From NCBI GenBank assembly GCA_030550115.1, contig JAUQPY010000031.1, forward strand, positions 1-41,174: a DNA stretch of 41,174 nucleotides. Direction: 5' to 3'. The notes below the pieces were generated by a model, which made no database searches, was not told the origin of the DNA, and saw nothing but the letters and a program-made list of their open reading frames with translations. The position numbers were made by a program, and so were the translations under genes. Origin of the DNA: Microcaldota archaeon. GTDB lineage: Archaea > Micrarchaeota > Micrarchaeia > Anstonellales > J096. This document shows positions 1-7,629 of the stretch, in pieces; the first letter of the stretch is position 1, and each line of letters starts with the position of its first letter.

Positions 1-4
1 ATAG

Positions 5-619
5 ATAAGGAGAAAGGATAAGAAATATTTATTAAAACCATCTCCAGGTCCACATCCAAAAGATGATAGTATTAGTCTTGGCGTGTTGCTAAGAGATTAT
101 ATGGGCATAGCAGCTAATATGAGAGAGGTGAGATATATATTAAGAAATGGTAGGATTAAGGTTGATGGAAGAATTGTAAAAGAGCCTAAATTCCCTATAG
201 GTTTTCAGGATATAGTCGATATTGATGGAGTTGGAAAGTATATTATAGATATAGACTCACATGGCTATTTTGTACCAAGAGATTATAATGGAAATTCTCA
301 GATACTTAAAGTTATTAGAAAGACTAAGGTTAAAGGAGGAAAGCTCCAATACACTTTCCATAATGGTAGAACTCTACTATCAGAAGATTCTTCTATAAAG
401 GTTGGTGATTCTGTGGTTTATGATGTGAATAGCAAAAGTATATCAAAAATAATCTCTCAAGATCTAAATAGAGAATGTATAGTGCTAAGAGGAAAACACA
501 GAGGTTTCAGAGGAAAGATAAAACAGGTTTTGAATATAGGTAAGAGAGTTGCAGATGTGGTTAATGAGAAAGGGGAGAGCGTAAGGACAGATTACAAGTA
601 TCTATTCCTATTAGGGTGA
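5..619 (+). CDS. rps4e: Ribosomal protein S4e (eS4), 5' truncated by the window edge
   Basis: Small-subunit protein eS4, an S4-like RNA-binding domain followed by central and KOW-type C-terminal domains. The frame reads from base 5 as IRRKDKK followed by the conserved KPSPGPH block, then the S4 core (REVRYILRNGRIKVDGRIV) and a C-terminal KOW motif (LRGKHRGFRGKIKQV). A GTG at 83 opens a longer-looking internal ORF, but clearly conserved S4e sequence lies upstream of it, so 83 is not the true start. A TAG sits in frame at 2-4 and the other two frames are closed by 21, so the true N-terminus lies left of the window or is damaged. It heads the spc block; L5 follows by overlap. Family certain, start unresolved. 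Confidence 0.9.
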   Translation: MRRKDKKYLLKPSPGPHPKDDSISLGVLLRDYMGIAANMREVRYILRNGRIKVDGRIVKEPKFPIGFQDIVDIDGVGKYIIDIDSHGYFVPRDYNGNSQILKVIRKTKVKGGKLQYTFHNGRTLLSEDSSIKVGDSVVYDVNSKSISKIISQDLNRECIVLRGKHRGFRGKIKQVLNIGKRVADVVNEKGESVRTDYKYLFLLG

Positions 620-624
620 GGAGA

Positions 625-1134
625 ATGGGTAAGATCACAGATGTTAAGATTGATAAAGTTGTTCTGAATATAGGGGTTGGTCAGCCTGGAGAGCGACTTG
701 ATAATGCAAAGAAGCTATTAGAGATTATTACTGGAAAGAAAGCAATCTATACTAAGGCAAAAGAGAGAAACCCTACATTTAAGATTAGACCAGGATTAGA
801 GATAGGTGTGAAAGTAACACTAAGAGGTAAAGATGCTGAAGAGATCTTAAGGAGAGCATTTGGGGCTCTGAAGAATACTATAAGAAAAAGTATGTTTGAT
901 AAGACTGGTAATCTATCTATTGGAATAAAAGAGTATATTGATTTCCCAGGGGTTAAATATATGCCTGAAATAGGAGTTATGGGATTTGATGTAGTGGTTA
1001 GATTAATCAAGCCTGGGTATAGAGTGGCTAGAAGAAAACGAAAACCTGGGAAGATTGGTAAGAAACAAAGAGTTACAATTGAAGAGGCTATTGATTTTAT
1101 ATCTAAGAAATTTGATGTTAAGGTGATATCATGA
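625..1134 (+). CDS. rpl5: Ribosomal protein L5 (uL5)
   Basis: Large-subunit protein at the central protuberance that contacts 5S rRNA. Recognised from [11 protein letters not shown] near the N-terminus, the [20 protein letters not shown] block and [19 protein letters not shown]. About 169 residues, normal for archaea. The ATG at 625 is preferred to an in-frame GTG at 616 because the GGGTGAGGA ribosome binding site (614-622) precedes 625 and overlaps the S4e stop. The gene ends AAG-GTG-ATA-TCA-TGA, which contains both the ribosome binding site and the ATG of S14. Second gene of the visible spc block. Confidence 0.95.
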   Translation: MGKITDVKIDKVVLNIGVGQPGERLDNAKKLLEIITGKKAIYTKAKERNPTFKIRPGLEIGVKVTLRGKDAEEILRRAFGALKNTIRKSMFDKTGNLSIGIKEYIDFPGVKYMPEIGVMGFDVVVRLIKPGYRVARRKRKPGKIGKKQRVTIEEAIDFISKKFDVKVIS

Positions 1135-1280
1135 AAATAGATAATGCTAGAGGAAAAGGAGAGAGAAAGTGCAAGATATGCGGAACTACTAGAGGACTGA
1201 TAAGAAAGTATGGTATTTACATATGCAGAAGATGCTTCAGAGAACATGCTGAAAAGCTCGGATTTAAGAAATATCATTGA
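1131..1280 (+). CDS. rps14: Ribosomal protein S14, zinc-binding type (uS14)
   Basis: A 49-residue small-subunit protein of the head domain, short enough to be missed by a length cutoff. The translation has two CxxC pairs (Cys14/Cys17 and Cys32/Cys35) framing a basic loop, the zinc-ribbon signature of archaeal S14, then the conserved [14 protein letters not shown] tail. It starts at the ATG overlapping the L5 stop (ATGA), with GGTGAT at 1122-1127 as ribosome binding site, and lies between L5 and S8 as expected in the archaeal spc order. Confidence 0.95.
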   Translation: MKIDNARGKGERKCKICGTTRGLIRKYGIYICRRCFREHAEKLGFKKYH

Positions 1281-1292
1281 GGGTGAGATAAG

Positions 1293-1685
1293 ATGTCTGT
1301 AGATCCATTTGCAGAGGTTGTTAATCAGATCAAAACTTCTGCCAGAGTAGGAAAACGTGAGATTATTCTAAAGAGGAATAATAGATTGATTAGAAATGTG
1401 CTGAACGTTCTAAAAGAAGAGGGGTATATACAGGGATTTGAGTTAATAGGAGATGGATACCTACAGATGCTCAAAGTCACCCTGATACCTGAAAGAATTA
1501 GAGAGTTTCAAGTAGTTAATCCTAGAACTCCTGTTAAGTATTTAGAGATAATACAGAAAGAGATGCAATATTTACCTTCATATGTAGAGGGGATATTGAT
1601 ATTAACAACTCCCAAAGGAGTTATGAGTAATAGAAAGGCTAAGGAATTAAAAATTGGTGGTAGAATTATTGCTTATATATTCTGA
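1293..1685 (+). CDS. rps8: Ribosomal protein S8 (uS8)
   Basis: Primary 16S rRNA-binding protein of the small-subunit platform. Recognised from the N-terminal DPFAEVVNQIKTSARVGK, the VLNVLKEEGYIQGFE helix and the C-terminal ILTTPKGVMSNRKAKE motif, which is diagnostic of S8. 130 residues, typical of archaea. Preceded by GGGTGAGATAAG at the end of S14, giving a ribosome binding site within the 12-base gap. Confidence 0.96.
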   Translation: MSVDPFAEVVNQIKTSARVGKREIILKRNNRLIRNVLNVLKEEGYIQGFELIGDGYLQMLKVTLIPERIREFQVVNPRTPVKYLEIIQKEMQYLPSYVEGILILTTPKGVMSNRKAKELKIGGRIIAYIF

Positions 1686-1696
1686 GGTGATAACAG

Positions 1697-2182
1697 ATGA
1701 GAGATATAAGAGTTGTGGTGGATAGTTCTGTTAGGGTTGAAGATAATAAGGTCATAATAGGAGATTACGAGTTAAAATTCAAGGGGGAAGGTTTGAGAAT
1801 ATGGATTGAAAATGGAGAGTTAATGGTGGAGGCAAAGAATAGAGCTATGATAAATACTGTAAAGAGGAAGGTGTTAAATCTACTCAAAGGCATCAAGGAA
1901 CCTTATAGAATAGAATTGGTAGCAAGGTATCTACACTTTCCTATAAAACTCGTATACAAGGACAATGTGCTAGAGATACAGAATTTTCTAGGTGAGAAAA
2001 AACCCAGATATGCAAAGATACCTAAAGGAGTAAAGGTAGAGATTAAAGGTCAGAATATCATCCTATCTTCTCCGGATAAAGAATTGCTAGGACAGGCTTA
2101 TACCAATATAAAGAGGGCTGTGTTTATTAGAGAGAAAGATAGGAGAGTATTCCAAGATGGTATTTATAAGGTGATATTATGA
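1697..2182 (+). CDS. rpl6: Ribosomal protein L6 (uL6)
   Basis: Large-subunit protein near the factor-binding stalk base, formed of two related domains. Recognised by its place between S8 and L32e, the domain linker IKEPYRIELVARYLHFPIKL, and the C-terminal VFIREKDRRVFQDGIYKV motif characteristic of archaeal L6. 161 residues, somewhat shorter than the roughly 180 common in archaea. It ends AAG-GTG-ATA-TTA-TGA, so its final codons form the ribosome binding site and ATGA overlap for L32e. Confidence 0.94.
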   Translation: MRDIRVVVDSSVRVEDNKVIIGDYELKFKGEGLRIWIENGELMVEAKNRAMINTVKRKVLNLLKGIKEPYRIELVARYLHFPIKLVYKDNVLEIQNFLGEKKPRYAKIPKGVKVEIKGQNIILSSPDKELLGQAYTNIKRAVFIREKDRRVFQDGIYKVIL

Positions 2183-2550
2183 AGAAGAAAAAGGTTCCTG
2201 AATTTAAAAATATTGGACCTAGTGATGGTCATAGGATGAAGAGAAGAATAAAGGATAGCTGGAGAAAGCCTAGAGGTATTGATAATAAGAAACGAGTAAG
2301 GGCTAAGCAATACGGTAAATCCCCTAATATAGGATACAAGAATCCTGAAGAATTAAGAGGCATGCATCCTTCTGGATACTTTGAGATTTTAGTAGAGAGA
2401 GTTGAACAGTTGAATGATTTGGATAGAAATAGATATGCAATTAGATTGAGCGGTAGATTGGGTAAGAAGAAAAAGCTCGAGATTCAGAAGAGAGCCCAGG
2501 AATTAGGAATTCACATATTGAATCCTGTTAAGGAGGTGAGTTCAAAATGA
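2179..2550 (+). CDS. rpl32e: Ribosomal protein L32e (eL32)
   Basis: Archaeal/eukaryotic large-subunit protein. The conserved core is present: SWRKPRGIDNKKR, the KSPNIGYKNPEELRGMHPSGY block and a C-terminal IRLSGRLGKKKKLEIQKRAQELGI. Strongly basic. The start overlaps the L6 stop with GGTGAT at 2170-2175. It ends overlapping L19e by four bases, with AAGGAGGTGAG near 2529 acting as ribosome binding site for the next gene. Confidence 0.95.
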   Translation: MKKKKVPEFKNIGPSDGHRMKRRIKDSWRKPRGIDNKKRVRAKQYGKSPNIGYKNPEELRGMHPSGYFEILVERVEQLNDLDRNRYAIRLSGRLGKKKKLEIQKRAQELGIHILNPVKEVSSK

Positions 2551-2975
2551 ATATCACTACATTTAAGAGGCTTTTAGCAGATATCAAAGGTGTGGGGACT
2601 AATAGAATTAGGATTAAACCAGGTAGGGAGATTTTAGAGATTATTAAAACTAGTCTTGTGACTAGAAATGATGTTAAGCAGAGATGGAAAGAGGTTGCTG
2701 ATATAGTACCTGAAAAGAAGTTGCTTAGAAAGAGAGAGAAGAGAAAGAGAGGACAGGGTAGTAGAAGAGGAGCTAAGTATTCTAGATTATCCAAAAAAAG
2801 AAGATGGATGATAAAAGTAAGAGCTCTTAGAAAGCAAGTAAAGATATTGAAAGAAGAAGGTAAGATTGATAATGCAACTAAGAAATTGTTGTACAGAAAG
2901 ATCAAAGGAGGGGAGATCAAGAGCAAGAGATCTATGATGGAATTTCTATCTAGGTTGGGTGGTTTGAATGGCTAG
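2547..2975 (+). CDS. rpl19e: Ribosomal protein L19e (eL19)
   Basis: Large-subunit protein with long basic helices, specific to archaea and eukaryotes. The basic block KRGQGSRRGAKYSRLSKKRR followed by WMIKVRALRKQVKILKEEGKI, then the YRKIKGGEIKSKRSM tail, identifies it. 142 residues, near the archaeal norm. Start ATG overlaps the L32e stop and is preceded by a strong AAGGAGGTGAG. It overlaps the start of L18 by eight bases. Confidence 0.95.
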   Translation: MNITTFKRLLADIKGVGTNRIRIKPGREILEIIKTSLVTRNDVKQRWKEVADIVPEKKLLRKREKRKRGQGSRRGAKYSRLSKKRRWMIKVRALRKQVKILKEEGKIDNATKKLLYRKIKGGEIKSKRSMMEFLSRLGGLNG

Positions 2976-3468
2976 AGCTACTGGACCTAAGTATAGGGTT
3001 CACTTTAGGAGAAGGAGAGAGGGAAAAACTAATTATGCTAAGAGACTTAGATTGCTCAAATCTGGTCTTCCCAGATTAGTTGTTAGAAAAACCAATACTA
3101 GAGTTATAGCAAGTATAGTAAGATTTGCAGAGAAGGGGGATATTACTGAGATCTCTGTTGATGGGAAACATCTTAGAAAGATGGGTTGGAAAGGCAGTTT
3201 GAAGAGTATAGCTGCAGCATATTTGATCGGTCTAAAGATAGGTAAGGAAGCTGTTAGTAGAAACATACAGAAAGCTGTATTAGATATTGGATTGCATACA
3301 CCTACTAAGAACAATTTCTCTTTCTTTGTTGCCTATGGTGCTAAAGAGGCAGGATTAGATGTGAAAGTACCTGAAGATTTAGACATGAGTAGAATTGAGA
3401 AATCGAAAACTTTCGATAAGAATGCATTTGAAAATATTAGAAAAATGATACTTGGTGATGTTAAATGA
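2968..3468 (+). CDS. rpl18: Ribosomal protein L18 (uL18)
   Basis: 5S rRNA-binding large-subunit protein. Shows the archaeal L18 N-terminus MARATGPKYRVHFRRRREGKTNYAKRL (split here as MARATGPKYRV and FRRRREGKTNYAKR), the LPRLVVRKTNTRVIASIV strand and the AAYLIGLKIGKEA helix. 166 residues, shorter than the ~190-200 of many archaea because the C-terminal extension is reduced. It ends overlapping S5, with GGTGAT at 3454-3459 serving the next gene. Confidence 0.95.
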   Translation: MARATGPKYRVHFRRRREGKTNYAKRLRLLKSGLPRLVVRKTNTRVIASIVRFAEKGDITEISVDGKHLRKMGWKGSLKSIAAAYLIGLKIGKEAVSRNIQKAVLDIGLHTPTKNNFSFFVAYGAKEAGLDVKVPEDLDMSRIEKSKTFDKNAFENIRKMILGDVK

Positions 3469-4049
3469 TGGAAGATTGGGTACCTAAGACCGAACTTGGT
3501 AAGGCAGTTAAAGCAGGAACATATAAAAATATAGATGAAGTGCTAGCTACAGGTAAACCTATATTAGAGCATGAAATTGTAGATTATCTATTACCAAATC
3601 TTAAATCTGAGATATTAGAAATTAGAGCTACTCAGAGAGTTACTGATTCCGGAAGGAAAACTGCATATAAAGTATTAGCTGTAGTTGGAGATGAAAATGG
3701 ACATGTTGGTTATGGAATTGGGAAATCTGCTGAGTTAGCAATTGCCAGAGATAAGGCTGTGAATAACGCTAAGAGAAATATAATATCTATTAAAAGAGGA
3801 TGCGGATCTTGGGAGTGTAGATGTGAATTGGAACACTCTATTCCAAAGAAAGTATCCGCAAAAGTTAGTGCTACTTATGTAGAATTGTTACCAGCTCCTA
3901 GAGGTCTTGGTCTAGCAGCTAATGATAACCTAAAGGTGATCCTATCTTTAGCAGGAGTAAGAGATATATGGAGTAGTGTTAGAGGGTCCAAATCTAACAT
4001 TCAGTCTTTAGTGGCTGCAACTTTCAAAGCTCTTAAACAATTATATTGA
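3465..4049 (+). CDS. rps5: Ribosomal protein S5 (uS5)
   Basis: Small-subunit protein important for mRNA entry and decoding accuracy. The double-stranded RNA-binding domain begins near EILEIRATQRVTDSGRKTAYKV, followed by GHVGYGIGKSAELAIARDKAV and the C-terminal LPAPRGLGLAANDNLKVIL motif, all diagnostic of S5. 194 residues. Start could be the ATG at 3465 or its neighbour at 3468; 3465 overlaps the L18 stop and is used here. Followed by L30 after an 11-base gap containing GAGGTGAATTG. Confidence 0.95.
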   Translation: MMEDWVPKTELGKAVKAGTYKNIDEVLATGKPILEHEIVDYLLPNLKSEILEIRATQRVTDSGRKTAYKVLAVVGDENGHVGYGIGKSAELAIARDKAVNNAKRNIISIKRGCGSWECRCELEHSIPKKVSAKVSATYVELLPAPRGLGLAANDNLKVILSLAGVRDIWSSVRGSKSNIQSLVAATFKALKQLY

Positions 4050-4060
4050 GGTGAATTGTT

Positions 4061-4465
4061 ATGATAGCTATCATTAGAGTTAGAGGTAGATTTGGTCTGA
4101 AACCTAAAATCGCAGAAACTTTGAGATTGCTCAGATTGAATAAACCAAATCACTGTGTTGTATACAAAGACAGTGAATCTCTAAGAGGTATGTTAAAGAT
4201 AGTAGAGAATTATGTTGCTTATGGGGAGATTAATGAAATTACTCTTAGGGCTCTGATTAGTAAAAGAGGTGAGATAGGTAGTAAAAGTGTTGATAATGTT
4301 GATGAGGTTATTGAACACTTCAAGAACACTGGTAAATGGATTATAGATCCTGTATTTAGATTACACCCTCCAAGAGGAGGATGGAAGTCCATAAAGGAGA
4401 GATACCCTAGAGGTGCTTTGGGTAAACGTGATGATATGGATGATCTGTTAAAGAGGATGATGTGA
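4061..4465 (+). CDS. rpl30: Ribosomal protein L30 (uL30)
   Basis: Large-subunit protein. Archaeal L30 is recognised from IIRVRGRFGLKPKIAETLRLL at the N-terminus (ferredoxin-like core) with the LNKPNHCVVYKDSESLRGML continuation, and the C-terminal FRLHPPRGGWKSIKERYPRG motif found in archaeal and eukaryotic forms. 134 residues. Ribosome binding site GAGGTGA at 4048-4054. L15 starts one base after the stop. Confidence 0.95.
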   Translation: MIAIIRVRGRFGLKPKIAETLRLLRLNKPNHCVVYKDSESLRGMLKIVENYVAYGEINEITLRALISKRGEIGSKSVDNVDEVIEHFKNTGKWIIDPVFRLHPPRGGWKSIKERYPRGALGKRDDMDDLLKRMM

Positions 4466-4466
4466 T

Positions 4467-4886
4467 ATGGTCAAAAGAGTGAAGAAAACTAAGAAGACTA
4501 AAAAACTAGGGCATAGGACATTTGGTAGAGGTAATGTTAAGAATAGGAGAGGATCTGGTAACAGGGGTGGATTTGGTAAAGCAGGATTCTGGAAGCATGA
4601 GAAAACCGCATGGTTGAAGGATAAGGAAGAATTTCTCAAACAGAGAAAAGGATTTGTATCCAAGCGGGAGAAGCTACCTTCGATAAATCTATACCATATT
4701 CAGAGGATGATAGAGAGAGGAGAAGTAGAGAGGGAAGGAGATGTTTATAAATATAGATTTGAGGGAAAATTACTAGGTACAGGTGAATTAGACTATCCTG
4801 TTGTTATAGAGGTTATATCTGCTTCCAATAGGGCAAGAGAGAAAGTTCAGAAAGCTGGTGGAAAAGTAGTTGAGATAGGTAAATGA
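4467..4886 (+). CDS. rpl15: Ribosomal protein L15 (uL15)
   Basis: Large-subunit assembly protein. A very basic Gly-rich N-terminus (LGHRTFGRGNVKNRRGSGNR followed by GGFGKAGFWKHEK) and the C-terminal VIEVISASNRAREKVQKAGG motif match archaeal L15. 139 residues. GATGATGTGAT at the end of L30 gives a weak ribosome binding site. Its stop overlaps the secY start (ATGA). Confidence 0.95.
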   Translation: MVKRVKKTKKTKKLGHRTFGRGNVKNRRGSGNRGGFGKAGFWKHEKTAWLKDKEEFLKQRKGFVSKREKLPSINLYHIQRMIERGEVEREGDVYKYRFEGKLLGTGELDYPVVIEVISASNRAREKVQKAGGKVVEIGK

Positions 4887-6283
4887 TAGAGACTCTAGCA
4901 AAATTCCATAAATACCTACCAGCCATAGCATCCCCTAAATTGCCACCAAGTTTAGTGGATAAATTCAAATATACTGCTATCATCTTGTTTTTGTATTTTC
5001 TCATGTATCATACTTTTGTAATAGGTGTTAAGGGAATAGATACAAATGTAAATATAATCTCTACTCTAACAGCATCTAGAATAGGAACACTGTTAACCCT
5101 AGGAATTGCACCTATGATAATAGCTAGCCTATTATTACAGCTATTAGTTAAAGGAGGAGCTATACAATTTGATCTCTCTAATACCAAGAACCAGAAGATC
5201 TTCCAGGAAGCTCAGGTTACATTCGCAATAATAATCGCAATCTTCCAAGGAATATTCTCAAGTGTTTCAATGGTTGGATTTGATGGATTCGGTCCATTTG
5301 TTGCTGATAGTTTCAGGGGAAATTCTATTGTGTTTTTGATAGTTCTGATTCAGATAGTTCTTGGAGCTGTAATAGTAATATATTTGGATCAGATATCTAC
5401 TAAGTATGGACTTACCTCAGGAATATCACTATTCATAGCTGCTGGAGTTTCTTATTCAATATTATCTCTCCTCGGATATCTAATGCTGGATGAGTTCATA
5501 GGTATAATTCCAAATCTATTGTCTCAAGCAGGTATAGACAGATTGCAATTTATAATTATACAATTTATACCCATCTTAACTACATTCTTGGCAATATATG
5601 TAATAGCTTATATTCAGTCTTACAAGCTTCCCATACCTATTAACATAGCTGGGCAGAGCAGAAAGATAGAACTACCTTTTTTCTATCTAACTACAATTCC
5701 AGTAATATTCAGTTCTGCACTTCTATTCATATTCTATCAATTAGGCGTATCAATGATAAGTGTACCTGGAGAGGGATTGTTAGTTGATATCGTAAGAATA
5801 ATTGGAGGTGTTCTTTATATCTTAGGTCCTGTGGTTCATAGCTATAATATGTCTGAGTATATAGCAATTCTATTTACAGCAAAAACACCTATATTAGGAT
5901 TGCCAGAATATTTACACCTGATTATACATATCATCGCTATGGCATTGTTGAGTATGGTATTTGGAGTTATATGGGCTGAAACCACGGGTCAGGATGGGAA
6001 ATCTGTTGCAAAACTCCTATCAAACAATCCAAACATAAGCTTAGAGGGATATAGGAGAGATCCAAGACTCCTAGAGCGAAAAATTACTGAATACGTAGAT
6101 GGTCTAATAAGGTTGAGCTCATTTACTATAGGTTTAATAGCTGGAATAGGAGATGCACTTCTGGTTCTAGGAACGGCTACAGGAATACTTTTGATGATAT
6201 CTATTTATGATAGAATGATTCCTCAGATGAAAGAATTCCTAAAGATATATTATCCGCCATTGATTAAGATACTTGGTGAGTGA
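4883..6283 (+). CDS. secY: Preprotein translocase subunit SecY (Sec61 alpha)
   Basis: Channel subunit of the Sec translocon in the cytoplasmic membrane. 466 residues with ten hydrophobic segments expected for the family; recognisable parts include the N-terminal LAKFHKYLPAIASPKLPPSL amphipathic region, the TASRIGTLLTLGIAPMIIASLLLQLL segment around TM2, and SYKLPIPINIAGQSRKIELP in the cytosolic loop, the ribosome-contact loop of SecY. The C-terminal GLIAGIGDALLVLGTATGILLM also fits. Its place after L15 and before adk is the standard archaeal order. ATGA overlap with L15 implies translational coupling. Confidence 0.97.
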   Translation: MIETLAKFHKYLPAIASPKLPPSLVDKFKYTAIILFLYFLMYHTFVIGVKGIDTNVNIISTLTASRIGTLLTLGIAPMIIASLLLQLLVKGGAIQFDLSNTKNQKIFQEAQVTFAIIIAIFQGIFSSVSMVGFDGFGPFVADSFRGNSIVFLIVLIQIVLGAVIVIYLDQISTKYGLTSGISLFIAAGVSYSILSLLGYLMLDEFIGIIPNLLSQAGIDRLQFIIIQFIPILTTFLAIYVIAYIQSYKLPIPINIAGQSRKIELPFFYLTTIPVIFSSALLFIFYQLGVSMISVPGEGLLVDIVRIIGGVLYILGPVVHSYNMSEYIAILFTAKTPILGLPEYLHLIIHIIAMALLSMVFGVIWAETTGQDGKSVAKLLSNNPNISLEGYRRDPRLLERKITEYVDGLIRLSSFTIGLIAGIGDALLVLGTATGILLMISIYDRMIPQMKEFLKIYYPPLIKILGE

Positions 6284-6284
6284 T

Positions 6285-6872
6285 ATGATTATTGTGATTA
6301 CAGGTTTACCTGGAGCAGGTAAGACTACTACTATAAATGAAGTTGTGAAGAGATTAGGGGATAAGATAGTGGTGATATCTTTTGGTACAGAGATGATGAG
6401 AATTGTTGAGGATAGATATGGGATCAAGCACAGAGATGAGATTAGAAAGAAACTAACCCCCCCTCAGATTGAAGAGGTTCAGATAGAAGTTGCTAGAAGA
6501 ATTCAGGAAATAGCTAATACTACTAAAAAATTAATCCTTGTAGATACTCATGCAGCAATTAAAACTGAATTTGGATACATGCCTGGAATTCACGATGCAA
6601 TGCTAAACAATATGGAAATTGCATCTTTTATCTATATAACTACTAAATACGAGGAGATATTGCTAAGGAGGGCTAAAGATAGTTCAAGATATAGAGATGA
6701 GGAAGACAAGGTTGAGATATCGTTGCATAATGAAATGAACCTAGCAGTTCTAAGCTCCTGTTCTATCAAAACAGGTGCTCCGGTGAAGATAATTATAAAT
6801 AGAGATGGTGAATTAGAAAGGGCTGTTGAGGATCTACAGGAATATCTGCTAAAATGGATTCACCAGAGCTAG
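6285..6872 (+). CDS. adkA: Archaeal-type adenylate kinase
   Basis: Catalyses ATP + AMP to 2 ADP. The P-loop GLPGAGKTTT lies at residues 7-16. LILVDTHAAIKTEFGYMPGI and the C-terminal TGAPVKIIINRDGELERAVE blocks match the archaeal AdkA family rather than the bacterial Adk. 195 residues from the ATG at 6285; an in-frame TTG at 6273 is less likely because GGTGAG at 6275-6280 sits before 6285 at normal spacing. Follows secY directly, as in many archaeal spc clusters, and overlaps the next membrane-protein gene by 19 bases. Confidence 0.93.
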   Translation: MIIVITGLPGAGKTTTINEVVKRLGDKIVVISFGTEMMRIVEDRYGIKHRDEIRKKLTPPQIEEVQIEVARRIQEIANTTKKLILVDTHAAIKTEFGYMPGIHDAMLNNMEIASFIYITTKYEEILLRRAKDSSRYRDEEDKVEISLHNEMNLAVLSSCSIKTGAPVKIIINRDGELERAVEDLQEYLLKWIHQS

Positions 6873-7441
6873 ATCTCTGGATCATATTTTTATTAGCTCT
6901 TATTTACTCTTCGATTTCTGTATTTTTTATAGCTAGGCAAGATTTCTACAAGAAGTACCAAGAGGGTAATAAGAGATATTGGGAAGAATATGTAAAGTTT
7001 CTGAAAGATGGATTAAAAATGACTCCTGAACAGATTGAGGAACGTAAGAATTTGTTGAATTTGCTATTGATGGAGCAATTTAAAAATATGCTAAAGATAA
7101 GTGTGGTATATTTAATAATGTTCTTAGGTGCAGCAAGTATAATACAGTTCCTGATTGTAGAATCCCCAGCCAATCATCCATATGGAAGCATATGTATTGT
7201 TGATAATAAATATATATATGAGAACGGTGTTTATAAAGTTCCAGATTTATTTCATGATCAGATTGTTCAAGATATCAATCCAGAGAGCTATGTATGTCCT
7301 AGAGCAATTCTCTATCTACCTTTTCCTATACTAAATCTTCGATACGTGGTCGGTGAGATTAAGATATTTATATTTTTTGTCATAATTATATCAATAGTCT
7401 TAGGTATATTAAAGAAAAGAATTATGAAGATGGGCCCTTAG
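6854..7441 (+). CDS. DUF106/EMC3-like (YidC/Oxa1 superfamily) membrane protein
   Basis: 195 residues with a first membrane helix near 8-26, a charged cytosolic helical stretch near 30-80 rich in Lys/Glu, a second helix around 82-103, an extracytoplasmic loop carrying Cys residues, and a last helix near 170-188. This pattern, and the position after secY-adk in the spc cluster, matches the archaeal DUF106 family, distant relatives of EMC3 and YidC thought to act as membrane insertases. No sharp sequence motif is visible, so the assignment rests on architecture and context. The gene's last three codons and its TAG stop lie inside tRNA-Ala. Confidence 0.75.
   Translation: MDSPELDLWIIFLLALIYSSISVFFIARQDFYKKYQEGNKRYWEEYVKFLKDGLKMTPEQIEERKNLLNLLLMEQFKNMLKISVVYLIMFLGAASIIQFLIVESPANHPYGSICIVDNKYIYENGVYKVPDLFHDQIVQDINPESYVCPRAILYLPFPILNLRYVVGEIKIFIFFVIIISIVLGILKKRIMKMGP
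7405..7413 (+). promoter_or_regulatory. Possible internal TATA box for tRNA-Ala
   Basis: TATATTAAA lies inside the last codons of the DUF106-like gene, about 23-27 bases before the tRNA 5' end, the distance expected for an archaeal TATA box. In AT-rich DNA such matches arise by chance, so this is suggestive only. Confidence 0.35.
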
Positions 7442-7503
7442 ATCAGTGGTAGATCGCTCCCTTGGCATGGGAGAGGCCGGGGGTTCGAATCCCCCAGGGT
7501 CCA
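7432..7503 (+). tRNA. tRNA-Ala (anticodon GGC)
   Basis: Full cloverleaf: acceptor GGGCCCT/AGGGTCC, D arm GATC/GATC, anticodon stem CTCCC/GGGAG with loop TTGGCAT, T arm GGGGG/CCCCC with TTCGAAT. The acceptor carries the G3:U70 wobble pair that marks alanine tRNAs, and discriminator A73. CCA is not encoded. No intron. The first ten bases overlap the end of the upstream protein gene: the TAG stop is tRNA positions 8-10. Confidence 0.97.
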
Positions 7504-7555
7504 ATATATCTATAAATAAGATTTATTATTTCCGATAACAAATCAATCTGGATAA

Positions 7556-7629
7556 AGCCTCAGGAGGGATTTGAACCCTCGACCTACCGCTTACGAGGCG
7601 GTCGCTCTGCCAGGCTGAGCTACTGAGGC
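7556..7629 (-). tRNA. tRNA-Thr (anticodon CGT)
   Basis: Minus-strand cloverleaf: acceptor GCCTCAG/CTGAGGC, D arm starting GCTC, anticodon stem ACCGC/GCGGT with loop CTCGTAA (anticodon CGT), T arm GAGGG/CCCTC with TTCAAAT. Discriminator T73, which is accepted for archaeal threonine tRNAs. No intron and no encoded CCA. It converges on tRNA-Ala across a 52-base AT-rich gap. Its 5' ten bases overlap the 3' end of the minus-strand gene at 7620-8141, whose TAG stop is tRNA positions 8-10. Confidence 0.96.

Noticed and set aside
83-85. GTG at 83 as the S4e start
   Set aside because: It would remove the conserved PSPGPH region, which is encoded in the same frame immediately upstream.
2-619. TAG codon reassigned to an amino acid
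   Set aside because: TAG ends L4, S3, AK6/Fap7, DUF106 and other genes at family-typical C-termini, so the TAG at 2-4 is not evidence of recoding.
747-1277. Long minus-strand ORF opposite L5 and S14
   Set aside because: Shadow frame of certain ribosomal genes; Ser/Leu-rich composition follows from the complement.
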